DNA of 64,000 nucleotides, from the NCBI GenBank assembly GCA_964408805.1, contig CAYPAV010000014.1, positions 1-64,000 of the forward strand. The letters are read 5' to 3'. Source of the stretch: CAYPAV01 sp964408805. GTDB lineage: Bacteria; Pseudomonadota; Alphaproteobacteria; UBA8366. The translations under genes and the position numbers were made by a program. The stretch's first letter is position 1. The number at the start of each line of letters is the position of its first letter. Positions 44,859 to 54,405 of the stretch are shown piece by piece. Under the pieces are notes generated by a model. That model had not been told where the DNA came from, ran no database searches, and saw only the letters and a list, made by a program, of their open reading frames with translations.

Positions 44859-45791
44859 GTGTCAGCCAACGGTGACGACGGAACGATAAGGGGAGGCCGG
44901 CGCGATCCGGCCTCCCCGCGTTCGTGGGTCCGCCTGCTCGGCGAGAACGGCATCCAGAAATGGGTGTTCTACATCCCCGTCGTTTTCATGACGGTATTTC
45001 TGGCGATACCGATGGCGCTGACCGTGGTGTGGAGCGTGTTCGAGCGCACCCAGTTTTGGATGGAGCCAGGGTTTACGTTATTCGCCTACGAGACATTCTT
45101 CACGTCGGCCCGGGCGGAGAACTATCTGCATTCCATGCTGCATGCGGCGATCGCGGTGGCGATCTCGTTCGCACTGGGTTTTCCGATCGCGGTTTTCGTC
45201 CGCCGCCGCGTGGCACCCGCGCTGCAGCACCGAGTGGTGCTGCTGTTTATTTTGCCGTTCATGATTTCGGAGCTCGTGCGCGTCTTCGCGTTACGCCCGG
45301 TTCTCGGCCGCAACGGCGTGATCAATTCCCTCATGATGGATATCGGCCTCATCTCGGAGCCGATCACGATCATCCTCTTCTCGCCGACCGGTGTGGTGAT
45401 CGGCGATGTGGTGTCGTTCCTGCCGTTCATGGTGTTCGCCGGTTTCCTGGCGATGGAGGCGGTACAAAACTATGTCTTCGAGGTGTGCGAGGATCTTGGT
45501 GCTCGGACGGTGCGGGCGTTCCGCGATGTGATCGTGCCGCTCGCCGCTCCGGGTATCTTCGCCGGGAGTGTTTTCATCTTCGTCAATTCGGTGGGTGGTG
45601 CCTTGGTGCCGATTCTCCTGGGCGGACCGGGTGCGGTGAATGCCGGGCAGATCGTCAACCAGGCGATCGTCGCGATCGACTTCCCGCTCGCCATGGCGAT
45701 CAGTGCCATCATGATGGCGACGTTGATGCTGCTTCTCTATATCGGGCACCGGTTGTTCGATCTCACCAAGATCCTCGAACCGATAAGTTGA
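44859..45791 (+). CDS. ABC transporter permease (PotB-like)
   Basis: The 310-residue protein has six predicted membrane helices and the EAA-loop segment CEDLGARTVRAFRDVIVPL, which docks to the ATPase. The start is GTG 44859, ten bases after the binding-protein stop. The first 28 residues are polar and rather long for a PotB. It pairs with the second permease, encoded six bases after its stop. Confidence 0.88.
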   Translation: MSANGDDGTIRGGRRDPASPRSWVRLLGENGIQKWVFYIPVVFMTVFLAIPMALTVVWSVFERTQFWMEPGFTLFAYETFFTSARAENYLHSMLHAAIAVAISFALGFPIAVFVRRRVAPALQHRVVLLFILPFMISELVRVFALRPVLGRNGVINSLMMDIGLISEPITIILFSPTGVVIGDVVSFLPFMVFAGFLAMEAVQNYVFEVCEDLGARTVRAFRDVIVPLAAPGIFAGSVFIFVNSVGGALVPILLGGPGAVNAGQIVNQAIVAIDFPLAMAISAIMMATLMLLLYIGHRLFDLTKILEPIS

Positions 45792-45796
45792 GTGCG

Positions 45797-46687
45797 ATGC
45801 AGGACGATTACGGCAGTATCTGGACCTACCGCGCCAAATGGGCGTATCTGCTGGCATTGGTGGGCGCCCTGCTGCTGCCGGTGTTCTATGTCATATACGT
45901 CTCATTCAACGAACATGGTTTCGCGGCCCGGATCTACGAGTTTACCGTGGAATGGTACCTGGTGGTTCTCGGTGACAAGATCCTGGTGGCGTCGCTCGAA
46001 TGGACCGGCTATCTGGCGCTCGCGGCGGTCCTGACCTCGGTGCCGATGGGGTTGCTGGCGGCCAAATTCTATAAGCGGACCCGGCGAAAGGTCGGCTTCG
46101 TCACATTGATGCTCCTGCCCTTGTTCGTGCCGGCCGATATCATGGCGTCGAGCCTGCTGGTCTATTTCAAGAACCTCAACCGGATGTTCGAATGGCTGTC
46201 CGACACGCTCGGCGTGAGCTTCTTCTATGGCTGGTTCGAGCTTGGCTTCTTCAGCGCATGGATCGGCCAGGTGCTCTATACCGTGCCCTACGCCTTCGTG
46301 GTGATCCTTATCACCATGTCGCGCTATCGCGACCAGCAGACCGAGGCGGCGCGCGGCTGTGGCGCCAGCGCTTGGCAGGCGTTCTGGCAGGTCGAGTTCC
46401 CGCAGATCAGGGTCGGCGTGTTCAGCAGCTGCACCTTCGTCGCCATCCTGTCCTTCAACGAGGCGACGCGGACCGCCTTGTTGAAAGGCGGCTTCGACAC
46501 ATTCTCAAACGTGTTGGTGGCGCAGATGCTCAACATAGGGATGTCGGAGGAATCATACGCCATGGCCGGCACCATGAGCCTGGTGTCGATCGCCATTATC
46601 GGTTCGGTCCTGATTTACAGCATGGTTCGGTCGGAACGCCTTGAACGCGAGAGACGGGCCATGACCGAACCCGTCATGTCGACTTAA
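45797..46687 (+). CDS. ABC transporter permease (PotC-like)
   Basis: The 296-residue protein has six membrane helices and the EAA-loop GCGASAWQAFWQVEFPQIR. It forms the heterodimeric channel with the PotB-like permease. ATG 45797 follows the previous stop by five bases. An open frame that continues upstream to 44924 overlaps the PotB gene and is not used. Confidence 0.88.
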   Translation: MQDDYGSIWTYRAKWAYLLALVGALLLPVFYVIYVSFNEHGFAARIYEFTVEWYLVVLGDKILVASLEWTGYLALAAVLTSVPMGLLAAKFYKRTRRKVGFVTLMLLPLFVPADIMASSLLVYFKNLNRMFEWLSDTLGVSFFYGWFELGFFSAWIGQVLYTVPYAFVVILITMSRYRDQQTEAARGCGASAWQAFWQVEFPQIRVGVFSSCTFVAILSFNEATRTALLKGGFDTFSNVLVAQMLNIGMSEESYAMAGTMSLVSIAIIGSVLIYSMVRSERLERERRAMTEPVMST

Positions 46688-46708
46688 TAATTGGGCAAGA
46701 ATGTCGCC

Positions 46709-47812
46709 ATGAACCCATCCAACGACATTGCGGTGGAGGTCGCCGGCCTCACCAAGACATTCGGTTCCGTGGTGGCGGTCGATGCGGTCGATCTCACCAT
46801 CGGCAGCGGGGCCTACTTCGTTCTGCTCGGCCCGTCCGGTGGCGGCAAAACAACGCTGCTCCGGCTGATAGGCGGATTCGCGAAGCCGACGGCGGGGCGG
46901 GTGACTCTGCACGGCCAAGACGTCAGCGAATTGCCGCCCGACAAGCGCCCGACCTCCATGGTGTTCCAGTCCTACGCGCTCTTCCCTCATATGTCGGTCG
47001 AGCGCAACGTTGCCTATGGGCTGAAGCTGCAAAAGATGCCGAAGGACCGGATCCGAGATACCGTGAACCGCATGCTCGACCTGGTTGGGCTGGAGGGGCT
47101 CAACGCGCGAATGCCGCACGAGCTTTCGGGCGGCCAGCAACAGCGGGTGCAGTTGGCGCGGTCGCTGGTGCTCGAATCCGACATTCTATTGCTCGACGAA
47201 CCGCTCGCCGCGCTCGATGCCAAGCTCCGGAAGGACATGTGCCTGGAGTTGAAGCGCATCCAGGAGCAGGTCGGCATCACCTTCATTCACGTCACCCACA
47301 ATCAGGAAGAGGCGATGACGATTGCCGATCGGATCGCCATCATCGCCGACGGTCGGCTGGTGGAAGAGGGAGCACCCCGCGATATCTACCGGCGCCCACA
47401 AAAACGCTTCACCGCCGGGTTCATCGGCGAGAACAACCTCTTCGACGGCAAGGTCATGGAGGTGGCGGACGGCGTCGCCGAGGTCGATCTCGGCTTCGCC
47501 CGCTTAGCCATCGGATTGGATGGAATTTCCGCGATCAGGGTGGCAGACAAGGCCACGATTTCGGTCCGCTCGGAGGCGCTGGAGATCGTTCCGGCGGGCG
47601 CCGCTCCGGCCGACGATATGCTGATCATCCCTGCGACATATGTGCGCGAGGTCTATCTCGGGCTGACGACCTCGGACCTCGTTCGGCTTCCGAACGGCGA
47701 TGAAATCATCGTCCGTCGCCTTTCTTCGGGCGCCGGAATCCGGGCTGCGGAGACTGGCGGCGAAATCCGCATCGGCTGGCACAAGGGGGACGCCCGCCTC
47801 CATGTGGAATAA
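46709..47812 (+). CDS. ABC transporter ATP-binding protein (PotA-like)
   Basis: The 367-residue protein has Walker A GPSGGGKTT, the signature LSGGQQQR, Walker B ILLLDEPLAALD and a C-terminal TOBE-like regulatory region (about 270-367), as in PotA and MalK. ATG 46709 is preferred; TTG at 46691 gives six more residues. It completes a full importer with the three preceding genes. The stop codon is in a hairpin shared with the convergent gene. Confidence 0.93.
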   Translation: MNPSNDIAVEVAGLTKTFGSVVAVDAVDLTIGSGAYFVLLGPSGGGKTTLLRLIGGFAKPTAGRVTLHGQDVSELPPDKRPTSMVFQSYALFPHMSVERNVAYGLKLQKMPKDRIRDTVNRMLDLVGLEGLNARMPHELSGGQQQRVQLARSLVLESDILLLDEPLAALDAKLRKDMCLELKRIQEQVGITFIHVTHNQEEAMTIADRIAIIADGRLVEEGAPRDIYRRPQKRFTAGFIGENNLFDGKVMEVADGVAEVDLGFARLAIGLDGISAIRVADKATISVRSEALEIVPAGAAPADDMLIIPATYVREVYLGLTTSDLVRLPNGDEIIVRRLSSGAGIRAAETGGEIRIGWHKGDARLHVE

Positions 47813-47827
47813 GGCGATCCCGCCTTA
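47810..47827. terminator. Hairpin carrying both convergent stop codons
   Basis: TAAGGCG and CGCCTTA form a perfect seven-base stem with ATCC loop. The arms are the stop codons and adjacent bases of the PotA-like gene (plus) and the cupin-like gene (minus). There is no T-run. Confidence 0.45.
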
Positions 47828-48364
47828 TTCCTCGCCCAAAATCCGCAGGTTCTTCTGGACGTCGTAGGCGCGTTCGAGATGAGATTCGGGGTCCCATTCG
47901 CTGCGCGCGACGCGGAAGAAATCGCCGCCGTAGATATGGATGGCGCCCGTCAGTTTGGAGAGCGGATTTGTCACCGAGTGGATCATGTCCCGGCCCAGTG
48001 TCGCGGCATCCTTCGTCGCCAACGACTTGGCACCGGCGGCCTCGATCAAGCCGTCGTCTTCCTCCGGGATTCGGCGCCAGAAGATATTGTCCTCGCGGCC
48101 CGTATAAACCCCGATATTGGCCCACATTTCGTGGTTGTGCGGCATGATCGTCATGTAGGGACCCCAGATCACGTTGATGATCGTGAGGTCTTCGGAATGA
48201 TGCAGCTTCGTAACGCCACCCTTGGTCGGCTCGCCAAGCTCTTTCAACACGGCGGCGGGATCCGAGACCGCTTGGGCCAGGACCTCGCGTACGCCCGCTT
48301 GCGCGGCCTTTTCCCCCTTCAAGGCGGTTTGACAATCGGCGATTAGATTATCCGTCGTGAACAT
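47825..48364 (-). CDS. Cupin-like metal-dependent protein (COG5553-like)
   Basis: The 179-residue protein has a double-stranded beta-helix pattern: VIWGPYMTIMPHNHEMWANIG contains the metal-binding His pair and a later His at the cupin end (SHLER). It resembles predicted metal-dependent enzymes related to cysteine dioxygenase. No substrate can be assigned. ATG 48364 is preferred since GGAGGATTGCGGG precedes it. It is divergent from the enoyl-CoA hydratase gene. Confidence 0.75.
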   Translation of the reverse strand: MFTTDNLIADCQTALKGEKAAQAGVREVLAQAVSDPAAVLKELGEPTKGGVTKLHHSEDLTIINVIWGPYMTIMPHNHEMWANIGVYTGREDNIFWRRIPEEDDGLIEAAGAKSLATKDAATLGRDMIHSVTNPLSKLTGAIHIYGGDFFRVARSEWDPESHLERAYDVQKNLRILGEE

Positions 48365-48508
48365 CCCGCAATCCTCCATATTGGTCTTCAATCAACAAGG
48401 CCGTCACCGCCGTCGCGGGAATATCGGCCGGGCAATGATAGATGGTTTAGCGTTGGGAATACCATAAGGTTTGATATCGACCGAATTAAACAACGGATGG
48501 AAAGTTTG

Positions 48509-49246
48509 ATGAGCGAAGCTCCCGTACTCCTGAGCGAAGACCGGAACGGTACCCGGATTCTGACGATGAACCGGCCGGACAAGATGAATGCGATGAATGC
48601 GGCGCTGATCGGCTCGATCGTCGATGCGGTGGATACCGCCCATGAAGACGATTCGATCGGTGTCGTCATACTGGCGGGCGGCGAGCGGGCGTTCTCGGCC
48701 GGGGCCGACCTGAAGGAAGCCGCGACCCGGAAGGACCACAGCGCGGTCGAGGCGCGCCGACATGCCGAGGCGGGATCGGCGATCTACGAGTTCGCGGCCC
48801 GGACCGACAAGCCGGTGATCGCCGCCTGCCGGGGTTATGTGCTTGGCGGCGGGTGTCATCTCGCGATTTCCTGCGACATGGTTGTCGCGGGCGAAGGGGC
48901 TCTGTTCGGCTATCCCGAGGTGAAGCGAGGCCTCGCCGCAACCATGGTGGCGCCGGGTCTGGTACATCGGATCGGGCCCAAGGCGGCGTTCGAGCTTCTG
49001 GTGATGGCGGAGAACATCTCGGCCGAGCAGGCGCTGGCCCTCGGCATGATCAACCGGGTGGTTCCCGACGAGGACGTGTTGACGACAGCGCTCGGGATCG
49101 CCGATGTTTTCAACGGTTACGATCGCGCGGCCGTCACTTCGACCAAGCGGGTATTCCTGAAATCAACCGAACTTAATCTGCCGCAATCCCTGGATGCCGC
49201 CCGTGAAGCCATGCTTTATATGGGCCAACTGGGCGACAAGGATTAG
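48509..49246 (+). CDS. Enoyl-CoA hydratase/isomerase family protein
   Basis: The 245-residue crotonase has the oxyanion-hole segments AFSAGADLKE and VLGGGCHLAISCD. One catalytic Glu position of the hydratases lies in this region; a second is seen in PEVKRGL. The C-terminal helices are normal. It acts on an acyl-CoA. GGAAAG lies before ATG 48509; ATG 48497 is an alternative. It is followed by an SDR gene on the same strand. Confidence 0.88.
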   Translation: MSEAPVLLSEDRNGTRILTMNRPDKMNAMNAALIGSIVDAVDTAHEDDSIGVVILAGGERAFSAGADLKEAATRKDHSAVEARRHAEAGSAIYEFAARTDKPVIAACRGYVLGGGCHLAISCDMVVAGEGALFGYPEVKRGLAATMVAPGLVHRIGPKAAFELLVMAENISAEQALALGMINRVVPDEDVLTTALGIADVFNGYDRAAVTSTKRVFLKSTELNLPQSLDAAREAMLYMGQLGDKD

Positions 49247-49267
49247 AACCTTCAAAGGGGCGTGAAG

Positions 49268-50026
49268 ATGGCGGAAGAAAGCAAGGTGGCGATTATCACC
49301 GGTGGGGGCAGCGGCGTTGGCCGCGCCTCGGCCTTGGCGCTGGTGGACGAGGGTTACAGTGTCGTGGTGGCGGGTCGGCGCGCCGATGCGCTGGAAGGAT
49401 CGATCGCGGAAGCCGGTGCCGGTGGCGCCCGCATGCGGGCCGTCGTCGCCGATATCGGAGACCCGGACGCGGTCGCCAACCTGTTCGACGAGACGGTATC
49501 CGCCTTCGGGCGTCTCGATCTGTTGTTCAACAATGCCGGCATGGGGGCGCCGCCGGTCCCGCTCGAGGATCTGAGCTTCGAGAAATGGTCGGACGTCGTG
49601 AGCGTCAATTTAACCGGCTCGTTTCTCTGCACACAGCACGCCTTCCGGCAAATGAAGGCGCAATCGCCGAAGGGCGGGCGGATCATCAACAATGGATCGA
49701 TCTCGGCCCATGCGCCGCGGCCGTTTTCGTCTCCCTACACGTCGACCAAGCACGCGATCACCGGATTGACGAAGGCCAGCGCGCTCGACGGGCGGGCCTA
49801 TGATATCGCCGTCGGACAACTCGATATCGGCAACGCGGCCACCGAGATGACGGCGCGAATGGCCAAGGGCGTTCCGCAGGCGGACGGCTCGACCATGGTC
49901 GAACCGACCATGGCGGTCGAAAACGTCGCCCGTGCGGTCGTCTATATGGCAAGCCTGCCCTTGGACGCCAACGTCCAATTCCTCACCGTGATGGCAACCA
50001 AGATGCCCTTCGTGGGGCGAGGATAG
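49268..50026 (+). CDS. Short-chain dehydrogenase/reductase (SDR)
   Basis: The 252-residue protein has the cofactor motif GGGSGVGRAS, NNAGMG, and the catalytic Ser with YTSTK (Tyr and Lys). The classical SDR pattern favours NADP(H) or NAD(H), and the sequence AGRRAD after strand 2 favours NADP. It is 21 bases after the crotonase gene and could oxidise its 3-hydroxyacyl product. ATG 49268 has AAAGGGG upstream. Confidence 0.9.
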   Translation: MAEESKVAIITGGGSGVGRASALALVDEGYSVVVAGRRADALEGSIAEAGAGGARMRAVVADIGDPDAVANLFDETVSAFGRLDLLFNNAGMGAPPVPLEDLSFEKWSDVVSVNLTGSFLCTQHAFRQMKAQSPKGGRIINNGSISAHAPRPFSSPYTSTKHAITGLTKASALDGRAYDIAVGQLDIGNAATEMTARMAKGVPQADGSTMVEPTMAVENVARAVVYMASLPLDANVQFLTVMATKMPFVGRG

Positions 50027-50044
50027 TTTTCCGGGCGGCCGCCT

Positions 50045-50770
50045 TTAGGCGAACAGGGCGATCAGGCTCATCACCAGGACAAGGGCAAGGACCAGCCGGC
50101 GAAACAGGACTTCCGAGACGTCGCGGAACAGACGGCTGCCGAGCCAGATTGCCAGGATGTAGACTGGTACCAGGGTCAGGCTTCGGGCCACGATCTCCGT
50201 GTTGTAGAGACCATAGACGCCGAACATGGAGAGCCGGGCAACCATGACGACGGAAAAATAGGCCATAATGCCGGCCCGCGTTCCGGCCGCGCCCGAATTG
50301 TTTGCGAGCAGGAACAGGACCACCGGCGGGCCGCCGAGATTGGCCGCGCCGCTGAAAAATCCGCTGACACTCCCTATCCCGATGGTGAGCGGCAGGCGGG
50401 GCGCACCTCCGTAGCGCCATCCCATCGCAATAAGGCCGGCGAAAACCAGGACGACGACTGCGATCGAACGACGGAGAACGTCCGCTTCGACCACGACAAG
50501 CATCCAGGCGCCGAGCGGCAAGGCGATGATCGCGGCAATCGCAAGCGGGGCCAGGGCCCGCCAATTGGCCTCCCGAAGCGCCGTCGGCAGCAGTTGCAGC
50601 GTGCCCGGCACCTCCATCAGCGACAGGATAACGACCGCCGGCACCGGGCCATAGGCGAGGATCAGGGCCGGCATGATCACCAATGCGGCGCCGAATCCCA
50701 TGAAGCCGCGCGCCAGGCCGCCGACGAAAATACCCGCCAGCGCCAGTATCAGGGCTGGATCGAAAGTCAC
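50045..50770 (-). CDS. TauE/SafE sulfite-exporter family membrane protein
   Basis: The 241-residue protein has about eight hydrophobic segments and the repeat signature GLARGFMGFGAALVIMPAL and its second copy GFFSGAANLGGPPVVLFLL. TauE/SafE proteins export sulfite or organosulfonates. It overlaps the MmgE/PrpD gene by four bases, so the two are coupled. This links to the sulfonate-type TauD gene only by family name. Confidence 0.85.
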   Translation of the reverse strand: MTFDPALILALAGIFVGGLARGFMGFGAALVIMPALILAYGPVPAVVILSLMEVPGTLQLLPTALREANWRALAPLAIAAIIALPLGAWMLVVVEADVLRRSIAVVVLVFAGLIAMGWRYGGAPRLPLTIGIGSVSGFFSGAANLGGPPVVLFLLANNSGAAGTRAGIMAYFSVVMVARLSMFGVYGLYNTEIVARSLTLVPVYILAIWLGSRLFRDVSEVLFRRLVLALVLVMSLIALFA

Positions 50771-52185
50771 TCGGCGGCGAGCGCGTCACGGTCTCCCGTG
50801 TCGTCGTTGGGGAAAATCAGGGTATCGGTAAAGTGGGTCACCGACTCCGCTTCCGATAGGTCGTTCACGGCCACGGCGATGGCATCAAGGTTGATATCGG
50901 GGTCGGTCATCGCCATCAGCGGCCGGGCCTTCTCCATCACGCCCTCGAAGGAGAGCGGCCGCCCCGGCGAGCCGAGCGCTTCGATAACCCGGGCTTTGCG
51001 CGATCTGCCATCGGCGAATCGGACCTCGACCCGGTTCGGCATCTTACCGGGGACATAGCTGTCGAGATCAGGGTCGTGATGGGCTTCGACCTTGTCGATC
51101 AGGCCAAGGATGTCGGCATCCCGATGGTGTACGGATTCGTAAGCATCGTAGCGCCGCGGACCGAAGGCGAGCGTCGCACCGACGATATAGGGCATGCTGT
51201 ACTGGGCCGCCATGACTGAATCCGGGCGCCGCATCATGTGTTTCTTGATGGCGTTTCCGGGCGAATGCACGTCGATCGCCGCAATCGATTTGGTTTCGGC
51301 GGCGAAACCGTCGGTCACCTCCTCCAACCCGTCGATCAGCGAATGGAACTTCCGGCAGCAGGAATAGGGCTTGAAGCTGACGTTGTGGATCTCCAGCGCG
51401 GCATCGGCTGGTTTCCGGAGCAGGTCGAGGTTCGGGTTCTTGGCGTAGAGGTTATAAAACCCGAATTCTCCCTCCAGCGCCTGCACGGGGGCGGTAATGC
51501 CAAGGGCGGCGAGTTGGGCTGCGATCACGCCATGCTGGGCCGGGATGCCGGCATGGGTTCGTTTCACCATGGTGCCTTCGGGCTCGAAGGCGAATTGCGC
51601 CGATCCGCCGACCATCGAGAGCGCCAGTCCCCAGGCCCGCGCCATTGCCGCGGCGTCGAGTCCCATCAACTTGGCCGCCGCCGTCGCGGCACCGAAGGGC
51701 CCGAAGAGACAGGTCGCGTGGAAGCCGTATTCCGTCACCTCGGTCGAGATCGAGGCCTTGCCGATCAAGGTCATGGCCTCGTACCCGGCCGCGATAGCCG
51801 CCAGGACCTGCGCGCCCGAGTTCTCCCGTTCGGCGGCAACCGCAAGTGCGGCCGTGATGACCACGGCACCCGGATGGCTGCTGGAGCCTTCATGGGTATC
51901 GTCCAGTTCGTAGCCGTGCGCCGCGGTGCCGTTCACAAGGGCAGCCGCGGCTGCGGGTGCGAAGTCGCGGGCACCGAAGAGCCGTGCCCGACCTCCTTCG
52001 CCCTGACTCTCCGCCCAGGCCCGAAGCTTCCGGCCCCAAGGCTGCGCCGCGCCGCAAAGCGTGACCGCCGCATAGTCGAGGATCAATCGTTTCAACTGGG
52101 CGATATCGTCCTCGGAGAGGTTCACCGCCTCAAGGGCGACCAGGCGTTCCGTCAGTTCCAGGCTGGTAATTGGATCGCTCGACAT
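50767..52185 (-). CDS. MmgE/PrpD family protein
   Basis: The 472-residue protein has NGTAAHGYELDDTHEGSSSH in the first third, the hallmark of MmgE/PrpD (2-methylcitrate dehydratase) proteins, and CCRKFHSLIDGLEE later. The family dehydrates 2-methylcitrate or isomerises related di- and tricarboxylates. No prpBC genes are near, so propionate metabolism is not implied. Its stop overlaps the TauE start; it is first in the pair. Confidence 0.9.
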   Translation of the reverse strand: MSSDPITSLELTERLVALEAVNLSEDDIAQLKRLILDYAAVTLCGAAQPWGRKLRAWAESQGEGGRARLFGARDFAPAAAAALVNGTAAHGYELDDTHEGSSSHPGAVVITAALAVAAERENSGAQVLAAIAAGYEAMTLIGKASISTEVTEYGFHATCLFGPFGAATAAAKLMGLDAAAMARAWGLALSMVGGSAQFAFEPEGTMVKRTHAGIPAQHGVIAAQLAALGITAPVQALEGEFGFYNLYAKNPNLDLLRKPADAALEIHNVSFKPYSCCRKFHSLIDGLEEVTDGFAAETKSIAAIDVHSPGNAIKKHMMRRPDSVMAAQYSMPYIVGATLAFGPRRYDAYESVHHRDADILGLIDKVEAHHDPDLDSYVPGKMPNRVEVRFADGRSRKARVIEALGSPGRPLSFEGVMEKARPLMAMTDPDINLDAIAVAVNDLSEAESVTHFTDTLIFPNDDTGDRDALAAE

Positions 52186-52280
52186 CTTTCCCTCCCGATC
52201 AAGCTACTTAGATTTCTACCTAGTATACATCGGCGGGATCGCAACACGGTCCGGCAAGTCGCCTCGAGAAGGAAAATCTC

Positions 52281-52505
52281 ATGGAACGATACCCAGCGGT
52301 CCGCTTCATGGTTATGCAGGGACGGCGCTTGGCTGTTCTGGTCGGTCTCGTTCCACCGGTCGTAGCGGTCGCGGGAGCCGCGGGTGCCGGCTGGCATTGG
52401 CTATGGATCGCGGCGGGTTTCGTCGCGGGACTGGGGATCGGCTTTGCCATTCGCGTTTTCGCGGAGCTGACCGATATCATCGCCGACATGTTGTTGCCGG
52501 AGTAG
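52281..52505 (+). CDS. Small membrane protein of unknown function
   Basis: The 74-residue protein has two hydrophobic segments with a short turn (LAVLVGLVPPVVAVAGAA and LWIAAGFVAGLGIGFAI), then an amphipathic tail. GAAGGA lies at a good distance before ATG 52281. It is 24 bases upstream of the FAD oxidoreductase gene and may be cotranscribed with it. No family recognised. Confidence 0.7.
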   Translation: MERYPAVRFMVMQGRRLAVLVGLVPPVVAVAGAAGAGWHWLWIAAGFVAGLGIGFAIRVFAELTDIIADMLLPE

Positions 52506-52529
52506 GGCGCCGGCCGGAGGAATTTCCAA

Positions 52530-53936
52530 TTGTCACATGATCTCTTGATTATCGGCGGCGGTCTCGGCGGACTCGCCGCCGCGAGCCGGGCGGCCGAGCT
52601 TGGACTGAAACCCTTGGTCCTGGAGCAGGGTGCGGAGGTCGACTACCCCTGCAATACGCGCTTCGCGGGCGGTATCATTCATGTCGCGCAGAAGGAAATG
52701 CGCGCACCGGTCGAGGACGTGAAGGCGGCGATCGAGGCGCTGACGGGCGGGGCCGGCGACACCCAACTCGGCGAATTGCTGGCCGAGGAGTGCGGCCGGG
52801 CGCTCGATTGGATGCGCGGCGAGGGTGCAAAATTCATCAAGGGCGGCGTTTTGGAATTCATGCGCTGGGTCCTGGCGCCGCCACGTCCGCGCCGCCCGGG
52901 TCTCGATTGGAAGGGGCGGGGCCCCGACGTCATGCTGCGTAACCTGACCTCGCGGATCGAGGAACGCGGCGGCACGATTCGGCGCGGTGTCCGCGCCCGC
53001 GAGATTGTCTTGGCGGACGGGCGCGTGGTTGGCGTCAGGGCCGAGCGGCAGGGCGAGACCGAAACAATCGAGGCCGCCGCCGTGGTGATTGCCGACGGCG
53101 GGTTTCAAGGAGACCCCGAACTGGTGAAACGGTTCATCACATCCAGGCCCGAAGGGCTTTTCACGCGAGGCGCCGGAACCGGATGCGGGGACGGCTTGCG
53201 GATGGCGGAAGCGGCGGGGGCGGCACTGCTCGGAACCGACCGGTTTTACGGTCATCTCCTTGGCCGCGAGGCCTTCGGGAATGAAATGCTCTGGCCCTAT
53301 CCGACCGTCGACGCCATCGCCCAGGTTTCGGTCCTGGTGGACTCCGGCGGCAGGCGCTTCGCCGACGAAGGGGTGGGCGGCGTCTATATGGCGAACGAGC
53401 TGGCCAGGCTCACGGACCCGCTTTCGGCCGCCGTCGTCTTCGACGATGCCGTCTGGACCGGTCTTGCCGCCGATAACCGCTACCCGCCTTGCATGAACCC
53501 AAGCTTCGTCAAGGAGGGTGGCACCGTCTTCGAGGCGGACGACCTAGCCGGTTTGGCGGATATGATCGGTGTCGAGCCGGATGGTCTCGCGGAGACAGTG
53601 ACGGCGCACAATCGCGCGGTCGAGGCGGGCGGCTGGGCCGAGTTGGCGCCCGCGCGAGCGACCGACAAATTCCCACCGCAGCCAATCGCGACGAAGCCAT
53701 TCCGGGCGATCCAGGTCTGTGCCGGGATGACCTATACCATGGGCGGTATCGCCATCGATCGCGACAGCCGGGCCCTCAAAGCCTCGGGCGCCGCGATCGA
53801 AGGCCTTTATGCGGTCGGATCGTCCACGGGCGGCATGGAAGGGGGACCCTCGGCGGCCTATCTCGGCGGCCTGGCGAAGGCGGTCATTACCGGGCTAAGA
53901 GCGGCCGAGGCGATCGTCGCTGAATCCTCATCCTGA
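52530..53936 (+). CDS. FAD-binding oxidoreductase (fumarate reductase/3-ketosteroid dehydrogenase-like)
   Basis: The 468-residue protein has DLLIIGGGLGGLAAASRAAELG (FAD), the capping domain and a final GGIAIDRDSRALKASGAAI and GLYAVGSSTGGMEGGPSA typical of FAD_binding_2 enzymes such as flavocytochrome fumarate reductase and 3-ketosteroid 1-dehydrogenase. The start codon is TTG at 52530 with GGAGG nine bases before; it is a rare start but no ATG precedes the FAD motif. No signal peptide is present. Confidence 0.87.
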   Translation: MSHDLLIIGGGLGGLAAASRAAELGLKPLVLEQGAEVDYPCNTRFAGGIIHVAQKEMRAPVEDVKAAIEALTGGAGDTQLGELLAEECGRALDWMRGEGAKFIKGGVLEFMRWVLAPPRPRRPGLDWKGRGPDVMLRNLTSRIEERGGTIRRGVRAREIVLADGRVVGVRAERQGETETIEAAAVVIADGGFQGDPELVKRFITSRPEGLFTRGAGTGCGDGLRMAEAAGAALLGTDRFYGHLLGREAFGNEMLWPYPTVDAIAQVSVLVDSGGRRFADEGVGGVYMANELARLTDPLSAAVVFDDAVWTGLAADNRYPPCMNPSFVKEGGTVFEADDLAGLADMIGVEPDGLAETVTAHNRAVEAGGWAELAPARATDKFPPQPIATKPFRAIQVCAGMTYTMGGIAIDRDSRALKASGAAIEGLYAVGSSTGGMEGGPSAAYLGGLAKAVITGLRAAEAIVAESSS

Positions 53937-53949
53937 TCCGCGCGGATCA
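53934..53949. terminator. 16-bp perfect palindrome at the stop codon
   Basis: TGATCCGCGCGGATCA starts with the stop codon of the FAD oxidoreductase gene. It lies between that gene and the convergent 53980 gene and may act in termination or as a protein site. Confidence 0.35.
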
Positions 53950-53979
53950 TCCGAGCCAAGAACCAAAGGGGACGCGTCT

Positions 53980-54405
53980 TCAGTCCGTGAAGACAGTTGA
54001 AAGTTTTCGCGCGCGTTCGCGAATTTGGTCGTGGATTTTCTCCGCGATCAGCATCGCATCCGCTTGCAACGGCTCGAGTCTCGCGCATCGTTCGTTCGCC
54101 AAGACCGGCCCCAGTGAAAAAGTCGTGTCGGGATTGGTGTGGTCGGAATGCGTGACCATGACCCGCCAATCGACCGTCAATCCGTCCTTTGCCTTGAGAT
54201 CGACCAGCGCTTCGGACAATAGGCGAATCTCAAGCATCGAATTCGCATAGAACCAGACTTGCGGCACGCGGAACAAATTTCCGGAGGCATCGTTGTGACC
54301 TTCGCAGGACCAGCACGGCTCGAAATAGCGAAGCGTCTTCAAGGCGAAGGCGAGAGGCGCTATCTTCGACTCAATCGGAAACCGTTCCGGGTCTTGGCGC
54401 GGCAA
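53980..54405 (-). CDS. Conserved-looking protein with CWSCEGH motif, function unknown
   Basis: The 141-residue protein is acidic/basic-balanced and soluble. A CWSCEGHND segment around residues 31-39 suggests metal binding or a redox site. VWFYANSMLEIRLLSEAL and TNPDTTFSLGP follow. I do not recognise a named family. Its 5' end overlaps, on the opposite strand, the 5' part of the HD-GYP gene, leaving no space for separate promoters. Confidence 0.6.
   Translation of the reverse strand: MPRQDPERFPIESKIAPLAFALKTLRYFEPCWSCEGHNDASGNLFRVPQVWFYANSMLEIRLLSEALVDLKAKDGLTVDWRVMVTHSDHTNPDTTFSLGPVLANERCARLEPLQADAMLIAEKIHDQIRERARKLSTVFTD

Noticed and set aside
44924..45796. Upstream extension of the PotC-like frame
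   Set aside because: It overlaps the PotB-like gene in another frame and lacks membrane-helix pattern.
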